A stretch of DNA of 64,000 nt. It comes from an uncultured Lachnospiraceae bacterium (lineage in GTDB: Bacteria > Bacillota > Clostridia > Lachnospirales > Lachnospiraceae). Every line of letters begins with the position of its first letter. Position 1 is the stretch's first letter. This document shows, piece after piece, positions 41,384 to 50,618 of the stretch. The position numbers were made by a program, and so were the translations under genes. The notes under the pieces were generated by a model. That model saw only the letters and a list, made by a program, of their open reading frames with translations, had not been told where the DNA came from and did not search any database. Where the stretch lies: assembly GCA_900544685.1 (NCBI GenBank), contig UQWA01000002.1, forward strand, positions 62,001-126,000, given 5' to 3'.

Positions 41384-44122
41384 TTATTCGCAGCAACACT
41401 CTGAGCATCCTGCGCATTCATTTATTTTCTTCACCTTTACAGCACAGACTTTATATTCCGGTGTACTGGAAATAGAATCCAGCGCATCACTGGTAATCCA
41501 GTTTGCACCGCCAAGATAGTGGAATGGCATCCAGCATTCACCCGGATTCGTCTTTTCGGATACACGTGCTTCTGCCTGGATCTCTCCTCTTCTGGAAGCT
41601 ACCGATACCACTTCTCTGTCTGCAATACCAAGCTTCTTAGCATCTTCTGTGTTGATTTCAATGAAAGAAGTATGAGCAATCTCATTGATCTCCTCTGTCT
41701 TATCTGTCATTGCACATGCATTGTAATGATACAGAATACGTCCTGTCATCATGATCAGTGGATAATCATCATCTGGCAGTTCCATAGATGGTGTATAAGC
41801 TGCCGGACGGAAGTATCCAAGACCTCTTGCGAACTTACCTACGTGCATGATCTCTGTTCCAGGATGATCCTTGGAAGTACATGGCCACTGCAATCCTCTT
41901 CCTGCCACTTCTTCGCTGTCCAGTCTTTCATGACTTATTCCTGCAAAGGATGGTGTCACAGATGCGATCTCATCCATGATCTGAGCTGGTGTCAGATATG
42001 GCTGCGGATATCCCATTCTTCTCATGATCTCTGTAAAGATCCAGGTATCCGGTTTGGTATTACCTTTGATCTCTACTGCCTTACGCACACGCTGTACACG
42101 ACGTTCGGTATTTGTAAAGGTTCCTTCTTTTTCTGCATAAGATCTTCCCGGTAAGATCACGTCTGCAAGTTTCGCAGTCTCTGTCATGAACAATTCATCC
42201 ACAACAAGAAAATCCAGGGAAGACAGACATTTGATGACATGATGAGTATTCGGATCGGTACGAACCGGATCTTCTCCGAAAATAAACAGACCTTTGATCT
42301 CACCGGTAACCATCTTCGGGAAACAATCGGTGGCTTTGGTTCCGATCTTCGGATTCAGTTTCACGCCCCATGCCTTTTCAAATTTTTCAAGTATACCAGG
42401 CTTATCAATATTCTGGTAACCAGGGAACTGATTTGGTGAAGCACCCATATCACAGGCACCCTGTACATTGTTCTGACCACGAATCGGGTTCACACCACAT
42501 CCGCGTTTTCCAAGCTTTCCGACCATCATAGCCATGTTCGCCATAGACATAACGCCTTCTGTACCGGTATGATGTTCCGTAACGCCCAGACAATACATAA
42601 TCGGTGCACGCTCTGCTGTCGCATAGATTCTTGCGGCTCTACGCAGGTCATCAGCATCAATGTTACAGATCTCAGCTACTCGTTCCGGTGTATAATCTTT
42701 CACCATTTCCTTCATAGCCTCAAAGTTCTCTGTACGTTCCTCGATAAACTTCTGGTCAATCAGATTTTCTTCAATAAATATGTGCATCATGCCATTGGCA
42801 AATGCCACATTTGTTCCAGGCTTCAATTTCAGATGAATTTCTGCCTTCTTTGCAATATCAATATCACGCGGATCTACTACAATCAGTCTTGCTCCGCGCT
42901 GCACTGCCTGACGCAGCTGCATTCCAAGTACCGGATGAGCTTCTTCCGGATTGGATCCTACTAATAAAATAGCATCCGATTCACGGGTGATATCGTAAAT
43001 CGTATTTGTCATGGCTCCTGAGCCTAAAGTGGTTGCCAAACCGGCAACAGTAGGAGCGTGTCAAACGCGCGCGCAGTTATCGGTATTGTTGCTTTCAAAC
43101 ACTGTTCTTACCATTTTCTGAAGCATATAAATATCTTCATTGGTAGAACGTGAGCAGGCAAAACCGGCCAGCGCGTCACCTCCGTATTGATTTTTCAGTT
43201 CTGTGAACTTATTTGCTACCAGATCCAGAGCGTCATCCCAGGATGCTTCCTCGAATTCTCCGGTCTCATGATTCTTAATTAATGGCTGACGGATTCTTGT
43301 CTTATGATCTACAAAGTCAAAAGATCCGCTTCTGCCCTTTACACAAAGTAATCCATGGTTGGATGGTCCATCTGCACCTTCCACATCCACGATCTTTCCA
43401 TCTTTTACAATCAGATCCATCTGACATCCTGTTGCACAATGCGGACAGGTTGTACGCACTCTCTTCTGTGCCTGATAAGGACGATACTTGTTTGTACGTT
43501 TCATCACCAATGCACCGGTCGGACATGCCTGTACACAGTTACCGCAGGATTCACAGGTTCCGTCTGCCCAGAGACCTTCCCCATTTCCGATAATGGACTG
43601 GAATCCACGTTCCATTGTATCAATGGCACCACGTCCTACCAGCTGAGTACATGTGTTGACACATCTGTGACAGAGAATACAAAGATTTGGATCATAGCGG
43701 AAAAACTTATTACTGTCATCAATTTCTCCACCGCTTTTTGCGCCTTCATAGCTGGTTTCTGATACGCCATATTCATAAGCGTAGTCCTGCAGCTTACAGT
43801 TGCCGTTTGCTTCACAGGAGAAACAATGTACATTATGATCTGATAAAAGAAGATCCAGTGTCATTCTTCTGGATTCAATTACTTTTTCAGACATAGTCAG
43901 TACTTCGTCGCCCTCTGATACCTGAAGCGTACAGGCCGTATCAATTTTTGTTCTGCCGTTGTTTTTTACTTCTACCACACACATACGACATGAGCCGTCC
44001 GGAAGAAGATCCTCTATATAACATAATGTCGGGATCTTGATTCCTAACTTCTCTGCCGCATGAAGTATGGTCGTTCCTTTTTCGACTTCAACGGGAAAGC
44101 CGTCAATTGTTAATCGAACCAT
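41384..44122 (-). CDS. fdhA: Formate dehydrogenase catalytic subunit, selenocysteine form
   Basis: 912 aa when the UGA at 43061-43063 is read as Sec354 (NCARV-Sec-HAPTVAG). It aligns without visible gaps to the Cys-type paralogue (27522-30227) through this point. N-terminal [2Fe-2S] (PTLCYIED, GSCRMCVVEV, DTACTLQV), His/Cys cluster (HNVHCFSCEANGNCKLQ) and two ferredoxin motifs (CILCHRCVNTC, CESCGNCVQACP) lead into the molybdopterin domain (TTCPHCATGC). The C-terminus ends in NECAGCSECCCE, a Cys-rich tail absent from the paralogue. ATG 44122 follows GGAGGCACGT. It is third in the nuoE-nuoF-fdhA operon and probably interconverts CO2 and formate with NAD(H), perhaps with ferredoxin bifurcation. 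Confidence 0.96.
43024..43063 (-). promoter_or_regulatory. SECIS element of fdhA
   Basis: UGA (43061-43063) is followed by an mRNA hairpin GTTGCC / GGCAAC (43032-43048) with loop GGTTT, extended below by CCTA/TAGG. The loop GGU and the distance resemble the E. coli fdhF SECIS. Confidence 0.88.
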
Positions 44123-44152
44123 ACGTGCCTCCTTCTTTTTCTTTTATTGACA

Positions 44153-44213
44153 CAGGGTCACCAGATCTTTCACCCATGCACAGGCTTAAGTGAATTCCGA
44201 TCTTTTGACCCTG
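44153..44213 (-). repeat. Hairpin between nuoF-like gene and fdhA
   Basis: Perfect outer arms CAGGGTCA / TGACCCTG (44153-44160, 44206-44213), a 2x2 mismatch, then AGATC / GATCT, enclosing about 30 bases. It starts 7 bases after the nuoF-like stop and ends about 30 bases before the fdhA start codon. No T run follows, so it is more likely an mRNA-stability, processing or protein-binding element than a terminator. Confidence 0.6.
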
Positions 44214-44219
44214 GTATCA

Positions 44220-46088
44220 TTATTTAATAGAAATTGCTCCAAATGAGCAGTTATCCATACAGGTACCACACTTGATACACTTGGTCTGATCAATGGTATG
44301 TGGTTCCTTCTTTTCTCCTGTGATGGCATTAACCGGACAGTTTCTTGCACACTTGGTACATCCTTTACACTTATCCGGATCAATCGTATATACTTTCATA
44401 GCTTCGCAGACATGTGCACGGCATTTGTTTTCCAGAATATGTTCTTCATATTCATTACGGAAGTTCTGCATCGTACTGATAACAGGAAGCGGTGCACTCT
44501 TGCCTAGACCACAAAGTGAACGAGACTGAATAAATTTCGCTGTCTCTTCCAGCTTATCCAGATCCTCCATCTTGCCTTCTCCTCTGGTGATCTTATTCAA
44601 AAGCTCCAGCATACGCTTCGTACCGATACGGCAAGGGCCACATTTACCACAGGATTCTCTCTGAGTAAATCCCATAAAGAACTTGGCTACGTCTACCATA
44701 CAGGTATTCTCATCCATAACTACCAGTCCACCGGAACCGATGATGGCATTAAACTTCTTAACAGAGTCAAAATCCAATGGTTCGTCCAGATGCTTTTCTA
44801 CCAGACAGCCACCGGATGGTCCACCGATCTGTACCGCTTTAAATGCTGCACCTTTCTTAATACCACCGCCGATATCGTAAATAATATGGCGAAGAGTCGT
44901 TCCCATCGGGACCTCGATCAGTCCGGTATTTTCAATGGCACCTGTCAGTGAGAAAGTCTTCGTTCCGGTACTTCCTTCTGTACCAATTGTACGATACCAG
45001 TCTGCTCCGTCCAGAATAATTCTTGCTACATTCGCATATGTCTCTACGTTATTCAATACCGTAGGTTTCTCCCACAGACCTTTTTCAACGGTACGAGGTG
45101 GTTTTACACGAGGCATACCACGTTTACCTTCAATGGATGCTGTCAGAGCGGAACCTTCACCACATACGAAAGCTCCTGCACCGCGGTTGATATGTAAGTG
45201 GAAATCCACACCGGAACCAAGGATATTATCACCTAACAAACCATATGCTTCTGCCTGAGAAATTGCCAGTTTTAATCTTGCTACAGACAATGGATACTCG
45301 GCACGTACATAGATATAACCATCTTTTGCACCTACTGCATAAGCCGCAATAATCATGCCTTCCATCAGCTTGTATGGGTCACCTTCCATTACGGAACCAT
45401 CCATGAATGCACCCGGGTCACCTTCATCACCGTTACATACTACATATTTGACATCGGACTGGATACGTGCTACCTGGCTCCACTTCTTGCCCATCGGGAA
45501 GCCAGCTCCGCCTCGTCCTCGAATACCGGATTTGGTAATCTCTTCTACAACTTCTTCCGGTGTCATCTCAAAAAATGCCTTCACAACTGCCTGGAATCCA
45601 CCTGCTGCAATATACTCATCGATAGATTCTGCATCGATATTGCCACAGTGTTCCAGAACGATTCTGGTCTGCTGATTTAAGAAAGGGATATCTTCCGGAT
45701 GTTCACATGGTTTTTCATCATGCTTGTAGAACAATCTCTCAATTGGCTCACCCTTTAATACCGTTTTTTCTATGATTTCTTTACAGTCATCTATCTGTAC
45801 ATGTACGTACTGAAGATGCTGTGGTTCGATACGAACCAAAGGTCCCAGTTCACAAAGTCCCTGACATCCGGTTTTTGCAATACCGATATGCGGAACATCT
45901 TTCTGAGCTACAACTTCCACTCCGTCCAGATCCGCACAGAGTCTTTTCATCTCTTCATAAATCTTCATAGAACCGGAAGCAACACATCCGGTACCGCAAC
46001 AGACAAGAATACGGCAGGTATAGGAATCTATTTTTTCCTGAGCTTCTGTCTGTTTCTTTAACAGATCTTCTTTGCTTGTAATACTCAT
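44220..46088 (-). CDS. NuoF-type NADH-binding iron-sulfur flavoprotein
   Basis: 622 aa. The N-terminal thioredoxin-like [2Fe-2S] domain (Cys in ILVCCGTGCVASGS and KTGCQGLCELGP) is followed by the FMN/NADH domain with SGIRGRGGAGFPMGKKW, VVCNGDEGDPGAFMD and GAGAFVCGEGSALTASIEGKRG. Next is the SLBB region and the [4Fe-4S] motif ESCGKCGPCRIGTKRM. The last ~60 residues hold two ferredoxin clusters (CKGCTKCARNCP, CIKCGTCMDNC). This is the beta-subunit architecture of electron-bifurcating hydrogenases and formate dehydrogenases. It overlaps the nuoE-type gene by 4 bp and precedes fdhA, so it is the NAD(H)-reactive subunit of the formate dehydrogenase complex. Confidence 0.92.
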   Translation of the reverse strand: MSITSKEDLLKKQTEAQEKIDSYTCRILVCCGTGCVASGSMKIYEEMKRLCADLDGVEVVAQKDVPHIGIAKTGCQGLCELGPLVRIEPQHLQYVHVQIDDCKEIIEKTVLKGEPIERLFYKHDEKPCEHPEDIPFLNQQTRIVLEHCGNIDAESIDEYIAAGGFQAVVKAFFEMTPEEVVEEITKSGIRGRGGAGFPMGKKWSQVARIQSDVKYVVCNGDEGDPGAFMDGSVMEGDPYKLMEGMIIAAYAVGAKDGYIYVRAEYPLSVARLKLAISQAEAYGLLGDNILGSGVDFHLHINRGAGAFVCGEGSALTASIEGKRGMPRVKPPRTVEKGLWEKPTVLNNVETYANVARIILDGADWYRTIGTEGSTGTKTFSLTGAIENTGLIEVPMGTTLRHIIYDIGGGIKKGAAFKAVQIGGPSGGCLVEKHLDEPLDFDSVKKFNAIIGSGGLVVMDENTCMVDVAKFFMGFTQRESCGKCGPCRIGTKRMLELLNKITRGEGKMEDLDKLEETAKFIQSRSLCGLGKSAPLPVISTMQNFRNEYEEHILENKCRAHVCEAMKVYTIDPDKCKGCTKCARNCPVNAITGEKKEPHTIDQTKCIKCGTCMDNCSFGAISIK

Positions 46089-46567
46089 GCCTTATTCTCC
46101 TCTCTTAATTCTCTGATTAATTTTACCGCTTTGTCCGGTGTCATCTTCGGATGAACATCCTCATTTACCATCATGGTCGGAGCAAGTCCACAGGCACCAA
46201 GACAAGATACTGTCTCTACTGTAAAAAGCATATCATCTGTAGTGCACTTCTTTCCCACAAGCCCCAGTTCTTTCATGATTGCATCCTTTACCGGCTGAGA
46301 TTTACGAACATGACAGGCTGTACCGTCACAAACTTTGATGACATATTTTCCTTTTGCATCAAAAGAAAAGTTCTCATAAAAGGTTGCAACACTGTATGCT
46401 CTTGCTCTTGTTACTCCAATCTTGTCTGCGACATAGTTCAGCAGTTCTCCCGGCAGATAACGGTATTCCGCCTGAATATCCTGCATAATTGGAATCAGTG
46501 ACGCGGACTTTGGACCGTACAAAGCGATGATCTCATCTGCCTTTTCATAGTATGACTGGTCTAACAT
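46085..46567 (-). CDS. NuoE-type [2Fe-2S] thioredoxin-like subunit
   Basis: 160 aa. The helical N-terminus (SASLIPIMQDIQAEYRYLPGELLNYVADKIG) is typical of NuoE. The [2Fe-2S] ligands are Cys in VCDGTACHVRKSQP and VSCLGACGLAPTM. It transfers electrons between the flavin subunit and the catalytic subunit. Start: ATG 46567, after AAGGAGG; an earlier in-frame codon at 46618 lies within the promoter. First gene of the formate dehydrogenase operon. Confidence 0.93.
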   Translation of the reverse strand: MLDQSYYEKADEIIALYGPKSASLIPIMQDIQAEYRYLPGELLNYVADKIGVTRARAYSVATFYENFSFDAKGKYVIKVCDGTACHVRKSQPVKDAIMKELGLVGKKCTTDDMLFTVETVSCLGACGLAPTMMVNEDVHPKMTPDKAVKLIRELREENKA

Positions 46568-46609
46568 TCTTTTACCTCCTTTTAGTGTTCTTTTACCGCA
46601 TTTTTTTAT

Positions 46610-46638
46610 ATTATACATGATTTTTTTTTTCTGAGCAA
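46610..46638 (-). promoter_or_regulatory. Promoter of the nuoE-nuoF-fdhA operon
   Basis: Minus strand TTGCTC (46633-46638), 17 bp containing a run of ten A, TATAAT (46610-46615). It lies between the terminator of the sensory-hydrogenase operon and the nuoE-like gene. The A tract in the spacer may bend the DNA. Confidence 0.6.
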
Positions 46639-46728
46639 TACTTCATGTCATTTTTTAACAATTTGTGACTGTTTCTTTGTCTATTTTTTGTTATTTTTGC
46701 AAAACAAGTCGGTTTTCCTTTGCTAACC

Positions 46729-46760
46729 AAAAACAGCTTTCCACATTTTGTGAAAAGCTG
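46729..46760 (-). terminator. Terminator after the sensory-hydrogenase operon
   Basis: 12-bp stem CAGCTTTTCACA / TGTGGAAAGCTG on the minus strand (46749-46760 and 46734-46745, one G-T pair) followed by TTTTT. It separates this operon from nuoE. Confidence 0.85.
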
Positions 46761-46769
46761 CTTCATCTT

Positions 46770-47363
46770 TTATTTATTTTCTTCCGAAGGAAAAATTGCT
46801 TTGTTTACAAAGAAGAAAATCACCATGGATACTCCTCCGTTTAACACTGTAGTTCCGATCTGTTTTGCCAGATTGCCTTTGCTGCGAAATACCACATTTC
46901 TCTGTAACGGAAAATTCAGACATTCTCCAACTAACATAGCAATCATATAAGCGCAGAAATACAGAAGTCCACCATGAGCTGCATCATACCCCAGAATATT
47001 CCATTTAAAAGTTTCTCCAAAGAGTGTCACCGGAATACCCGGCCATCCAAAATCTATTACAGGAAGTCCTGCAAATGCCTTTGGCAGAAACCAATTGTTC
47101 TTTACACCAAAATTCACACCTCCGTCGTACTTCTGTACTGCATAACAAATACTTTTGATTCCAAATCCATGATTATCCTTATCCGCTTTACTGGTTGGCA
47201 AAATTCCGTGTTCATTCACTTCCACTTTTTCTTCACAATAATTCTCAACTTTAATATATACAAAATTTTTCTTTGCTGATACCGTAAGATGAATCAGACG
47301 TTTTTCTTCTTCCCTGTCTCTGTTTCTCAGAAGCTCCTCATGGCTTATCCTTTTCACACACAC
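46770..47363 (-). pseudogene. Chimeric remnant: GHKL ATPase tail joined to GtrA-like tail
   Basis: 197 aa. Residues ~10-85 match the C-terminal half of a GHKL-type kinase ATPase domain (LIHLTVSAKKNFVYIKVENYCEE, then NHGFGIKSICYAVQKYDG). The upstream N box with the essential Asn is missing. From about residue 90 the sequence changes to a membrane protein whose end looks like a GtrA-like domain (YFCAYMIAMLVGECLNFPLQRNVVFRSKGN), with only the last two helices. The start is GTG 47363, overlapping the phosphatase stop, with no strong ribosome binding site. It is read as two truncated genes joined by deletion. A working fusion cannot be excluded because the frame stays open. Confidence 0.6.
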
Positions 47364-48553
47364 CAGAAACAGATCTTAACTTTCTTTCCCTCTGCCTCCA
47401 GATTATCAATTAACTCTAATGCCAGTTTTTTCTTCTTTTCCCGGTCAATATGAAGTGCTGTATAATTTTCATTTAATGCATTGCCAAAGAAAAAATTGAT
47501 TTCTGTTGCTTCTGTAAAAAGAATACGAAATAGTTCCGCTGCTCCATCCTTCTTTTTTATAAGACGATTAAAATAGAGGCGATCTTCACTGAAATCCTCA
47601 TAATATTCCATCAGCTTCTGTAATGTCAGCAGTCCTTCTGTTACCAGATCAATCCCTTTGATTTCTGACATTGCAGGGACATCTTCGCTTCCGGAATCCG
47701 GAATATTGATCACTTTTGTATGAAGATAGTCTGCAACCAATTTTGCTGTCGTACCACCGCATACTACATGCATTCCTTCTTTCTGGAAAAATGTTTCAAA
47801 ATAACTTCTGTCATCTTCCCGGTCCGCCGGTGGTCCTACCATAATATTAACCACTTTTTTCTTCATGCCCTTCATAACAAGAACTGTCAGATCATCATCC
47901 GTTTCTTCCAGATTCAGATCCAATCCTGCGTTGCCTATTGCAGAAGCCATTTCCTGTGCACTGATTTCTTTGCTCCAGCGCTGTTCACAGAATTTAACAA
48001 CTTCTTCTCTTCCCCAGCCTCCGTATGTTGTCTTCCCCATACCAGCATTGGTCACTCCATCGCTCATGAGGATCATCATATCGCCTTCCTGAAACTGAAA
48101 ATAACTCTGATGTATTTCTTTTTCTCCAAATATCTGAATATCCCGGCGGTAATCTATACTTTTTCCGTTTCGAAGCAAAATTGCATCCGGATTATCATAC
48201 TGCAACAGACAAATTTCGTTTTCCTGTGCAACCATTACCGTAAAAGTGGCATAAGCAAGATTTCGTACACTGCATACCGGAAGCGTATCTGCTACTGCTT
48301 TTACAGCTGTACGAATAGCGACCTTTCCAGCAATCATGATACTGAGCATTTTGGCAGTCAACGTAGCCAGAATATTTGCTTTTACTCCACTTCCCAGACC
48401 ATCTGAAAGCACCAATACAGCAGACTCCGGTTCTGTGATTATGGTATAATAATCCCCACAGATTTTTTCTTTCTTTTTATTAAGACTAACTTTTCCAAAA
48501 TCAATGGGAATCTCTCCGATCATCTGTATGGTCTTACTTTTTTTATTCTCCAT
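47354..48553 (-). CDS. SpoIIE-type protein serine phosphatase
   Basis: 399 aa. Residues ~25-225 form a PP2C/SpoIIE phosphatase domain: GDYYTIITEPESAVLVLSDGLGSGVKAN (metal-binding Asp-Gly), QFQEGDMMILMSDGVTNAG, and EETDDDLTVLVMK. The remaining ~170 residues are a separate domain beginning VNIMVGPPADREDDRSYFETFF, of a type often seen joined to such phosphatases in hydrogenase loci. It lies 2 bp downstream of the sensory hydrogenase, so the two are likely one signalling unit: the hydrogenase senses and the phosphatase changes a phosphoprotein. The phosphoprotein target is unknown. Confidence 0.85.
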   Translation of the reverse strand: MENKKSKTIQMIGEIPIDFGKVSLNKKKEKICGDYYTIITEPESAVLVLSDGLGSGVKANILATLTAKMLSIMIAGKVAIRTAVKAVADTLPVCSVRNLAYATFTVMVAQENEICLLQYDNPDAILLRNGKSIDYRRDIQIFGEKEIHQSYFQFQEGDMMILMSDGVTNAGMGKTTYGGWGREEVVKFCEQRWSKEISAQEMASAIGNAGLDLNLEETDDDLTVLVMKGMKKKVVNIMVGPPADREDDRSYFETFFQKEGMHVVCGGTTAKLVADYLHTKVINIPDSGSEDVPAMSEIKGIDLVTEGLLTLQKLMEYYEDFSEDRLYFNRLIKKKDGAAELFRILFTEATEINFFFGNALNENYTALHIDREKKKKLALELIDNLEAEGKKVKICFWCV

Positions 48554-48555
48554 TT

Positions 48556-50262
48556 TTACTCCACATCCTGCTGAATCGTCTGTTTCAATTCTTCAATTGC
48601 CACCTTGGTATCTGCTGCAGTCTCCCCCAACAGACTGGCGATCTCATGGACAATCTTAAGCTGTTCCTCTGCCAGCTTATCTGCCATCTGTACTGCATCC
48701 GCCTGAGCGCGTCTCTGCTTTTTCTGCCTTTCTTTTTCTTTGGTTACGTCTTTCATAATACACAGAATCAGCTTATTTTTCCGGTCATTGGTGATAACCC
48801 GTTCTATATAGCGTCTCTGTTCTTCCAGATAGATACAGTCCTGCTCGATCTCGCGGTCAAAGGCAATCATATTCACCATGGCATAATCATCCATAATCTC
48901 ATTCAACTGTTTTCCGAGGAGATGCTTTTTCCTTGAAATATCAAAGAGATCTTTTGCAGCTTTATTTAACTGCACAATATTCAGCTGATAGTCCACTGTC
49001 ACAAGAAGTCCCGGCATGGCATTGATGATAATATTGGCATAGTCTTCCTGTTTTTCCCTCATATACGGAATACACATAGACACTTCTGCCTTTCCCTGGA
49101 TGACCGCTACTGCCTTGGCACGGCAGGTATCATATCCACAGGCGCCGCAGTTCAGTTCATCTTCCCTGGTATATTTCCCCATCTCCTGTAATACATGCGT
49201 AACCTGCTCCCTGGTAATGGCTTTTCCCGGATGAGATTCCTCCGGCACAAATCTTCTTGTTATAACGTCCGGCATCTCCATATGGTAATCTTTCTGATAA
49301 TCCGGCCGTCCCTCTGGCATGGATATCTGTCGAATGGCAATCAGCGCATCCAAAAGCTTCTTTTCTCTCTTCTGAGAATACGGACCGCCAATACATCCAT
49401 TGGCACAGGCATTCATCTCTATAAAATAGTCCTGATATTCCCCTGCCTGCAGCTCTTTGAGGATCTCCCTGCACTGATCCATCCCATCCACAGACAGATA
49501 TTTCTGCCCTTCCACCGACTGCATCGCCTGTATCAGTCCGCCGCTGACTGCCGTCATTCTGGACAGATATACTTCTTCTGGCAGTTTGCCCTGTTCCTGC
49601 TGCTGTGGCATATAGTCCATCCAGTTGCTCAATTCCCGGAACGTAATGACATAATCCATCTGTGCCTTCCGCTCCTTTAATTCTGACATCACCGAAATAC
49701 ATGGGCTGACATAGACCAGTACAGCATCAGGATACTGTTTCCTTAAATACTGTGCATGCATCTGCATGGCCGAACAGACCGGTGCCAGATATTCTGTCAA
49801 ATGTGGATACTTCTTTTCAATCAGTCGTACCACTACCGGACAGTTGGAAGAAATCATCATTTTCTCCTGATGCTGTGCTTCCAGAATTCGGGTATATTCC
49901 AGCTTCATCATAGCTGCACCCTGAGCTGCATCAAAAACTTTCCAGAACCCCATCTTCTGAAGCCTCTCTTCCAGAAGGCGTACATTATTCCATCCATATC
50001 TGGCAAAATATGCCGGATGCACGGAAGCAATCACTTTCTTTCCTGCCGCAATCTCTCTTTGAATATCCGGAATATCATCATGTTCCACCTTGGCATGCTG
50101 AGGACAGACCGATGTACATTTCTCACAGAGAATACACTGGTCTTCAATAATCTGTGCCTGTTGGTTTTCCACCCGGATAGCTTTCACCGGACAGTTGCGG
50201 ATACATTTATAGCAGTTTTTACAATTGGCAGTACGGAACTGCAAAATAGATGTACGATTCAT
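48556..50262 (-). CDS. Sensory [FeFe]-hydrogenase-like protein with PAS domain
   Basis: 568 aa. Two N-terminal ferredoxin clusters (CKNCYKCIRNCP at 14-25; CILCEKCTSVCP at 43-54). The H-cluster domain follows with its four ligands kept: Cys141 (SSNCP), Cys188 (SPC), Cys286 and Cys290 (EMNACANGCIGG). In catalytic enzymes the residue before the first ligand is the proton-relay Cys; here it is Asn140. The MPC motif is SPC, lacking its Met. A further four-Cys cluster (CGACGYDTC, then a later Cys) is at 372-397, a PAS domain at ~405-510 and a coiled coil at the end. This fits the HydS class of H2 or redox sensors rather than a turnover hydrogenase. It is encoded just upstream of a phosphatase and the formate dehydrogenase operon. 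Confidence 0.9.
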   Translation of the reverse strand: MNRTSILQFRTANCKNCYKCIRNCPVKAIRVENQQAQIIEDQCILCEKCTSVCPQHAKVEHDDIPDIQREIAAGKKVIASVHPAYFARYGWNNVRLLEERLQKMGFWKVFDAAQGAAMMKLEYTRILEAQHQEKMMISSNCPVVVRLIEKKYPHLTEYLAPVCSAMQMHAQYLRKQYPDAVLVYVSPCISVMSELKERKAQMDYVITFRELSNWMDYMPQQQEQGKLPEEVYLSRMTAVSGGLIQAMQSVEGQKYLSVDGMDQCREILKELQAGEYQDYFIEMNACANGCIGGPYSQKREKKLLDALIAIRQISMPEGRPDYQKDYHMEMPDVITRRFVPEESHPGKAITREQVTHVLQEMGKYTREDELNCGACGYDTCRAKAVAVIQGKAEVSMCIPYMREKQEDYANIIINAMPGLLVTVDYQLNIVQLNKAAKDLFDISRKKHLLGKQLNEIMDDYAMVNMIAFDREIEQDCIYLEEQRRYIERVITNDRKNKLILCIMKDVTKEKERQKKQRRAQADAVQMADKLAEEQLKIVHEIASLLGETAADTKVAIEELKQTIQQDVE

Positions 50263-50274
50263 TTTTCCGCCCCG

Positions 50275-50586
50275 CTATCTTCCGTTCCAGTTTTTCTTCT
50301 GAAGTTTTTTCTTCAATATGCGGATCTCCCGGTTCTTCGCTTCCAGTTCTGCCTCCAGTTGTTCAATATACTGATCCTTGGAGCCAAGAGTCAAATGTTT
50401 CTCCTGTGCGTAGTTTTTGGTCTTTTGCAGAGTCTTCACAGTGTTATCTGCCAGATTCAGAGACGCTTCTGCCACAGTTCCCACTACCTTTTCCCGAAAA
50501 TCCTTATCCATGACCCTGTCTGTAACCAGTTGGGCTGTTTCACCAATGATCTCGGCACTTTTTTTCATCATTTGTTTCCATTCCAT
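50275..50586 (-). CDS. Small coiled-coil protein of unknown function
   Basis: 103 aa. No family recognised. The first half is amphipathic helical (MMKKSAEIIGETAQLVTDRVMDKDF). The second half, from about residue 70, is a Leu/Glu/Lys heptad-rich coiled coil (YIEQLEAELEAKNREIRILKKKL). No membrane helix or cysteines. It is 12 bp upstream of the sensory hydrogenase gene and probably co-transcribed, so it may scaffold or bind the sensor. A GGGGG-type site precedes ATG 50586. Confidence 0.7.
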   Translation of the reverse strand: MEWKQMMKKSAEIIGETAQLVTDRVMDKDFREKVVGTVAEASLNLADNTVKTLQKTKNYAQEKHLTLGSKDQYIEQLEAELEAKNREIRILKKKLQKKNWNGR

Positions 50587-50618
50587 ATTGCATCCCCCTT
50601 GTCTTTGCTATATTTCTC

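Noticed and set aside
43040..43063. Apparent stop codon or frameshift splitting a formate dehydrogenase gene in two
   Set aside because: The frame continues unchanged after UGA, the codon aligns with the metal-ligating Cys of the paralogue, a SECIS hairpin follows, and the full Sec machinery is adjacent.
48556..50262. Catalytic [FeFe] hydrogenase
   Set aside because: The proton-relay Cys is Asn, the MPC motif is altered and a PAS domain is attached. These are marks of the sensory class.
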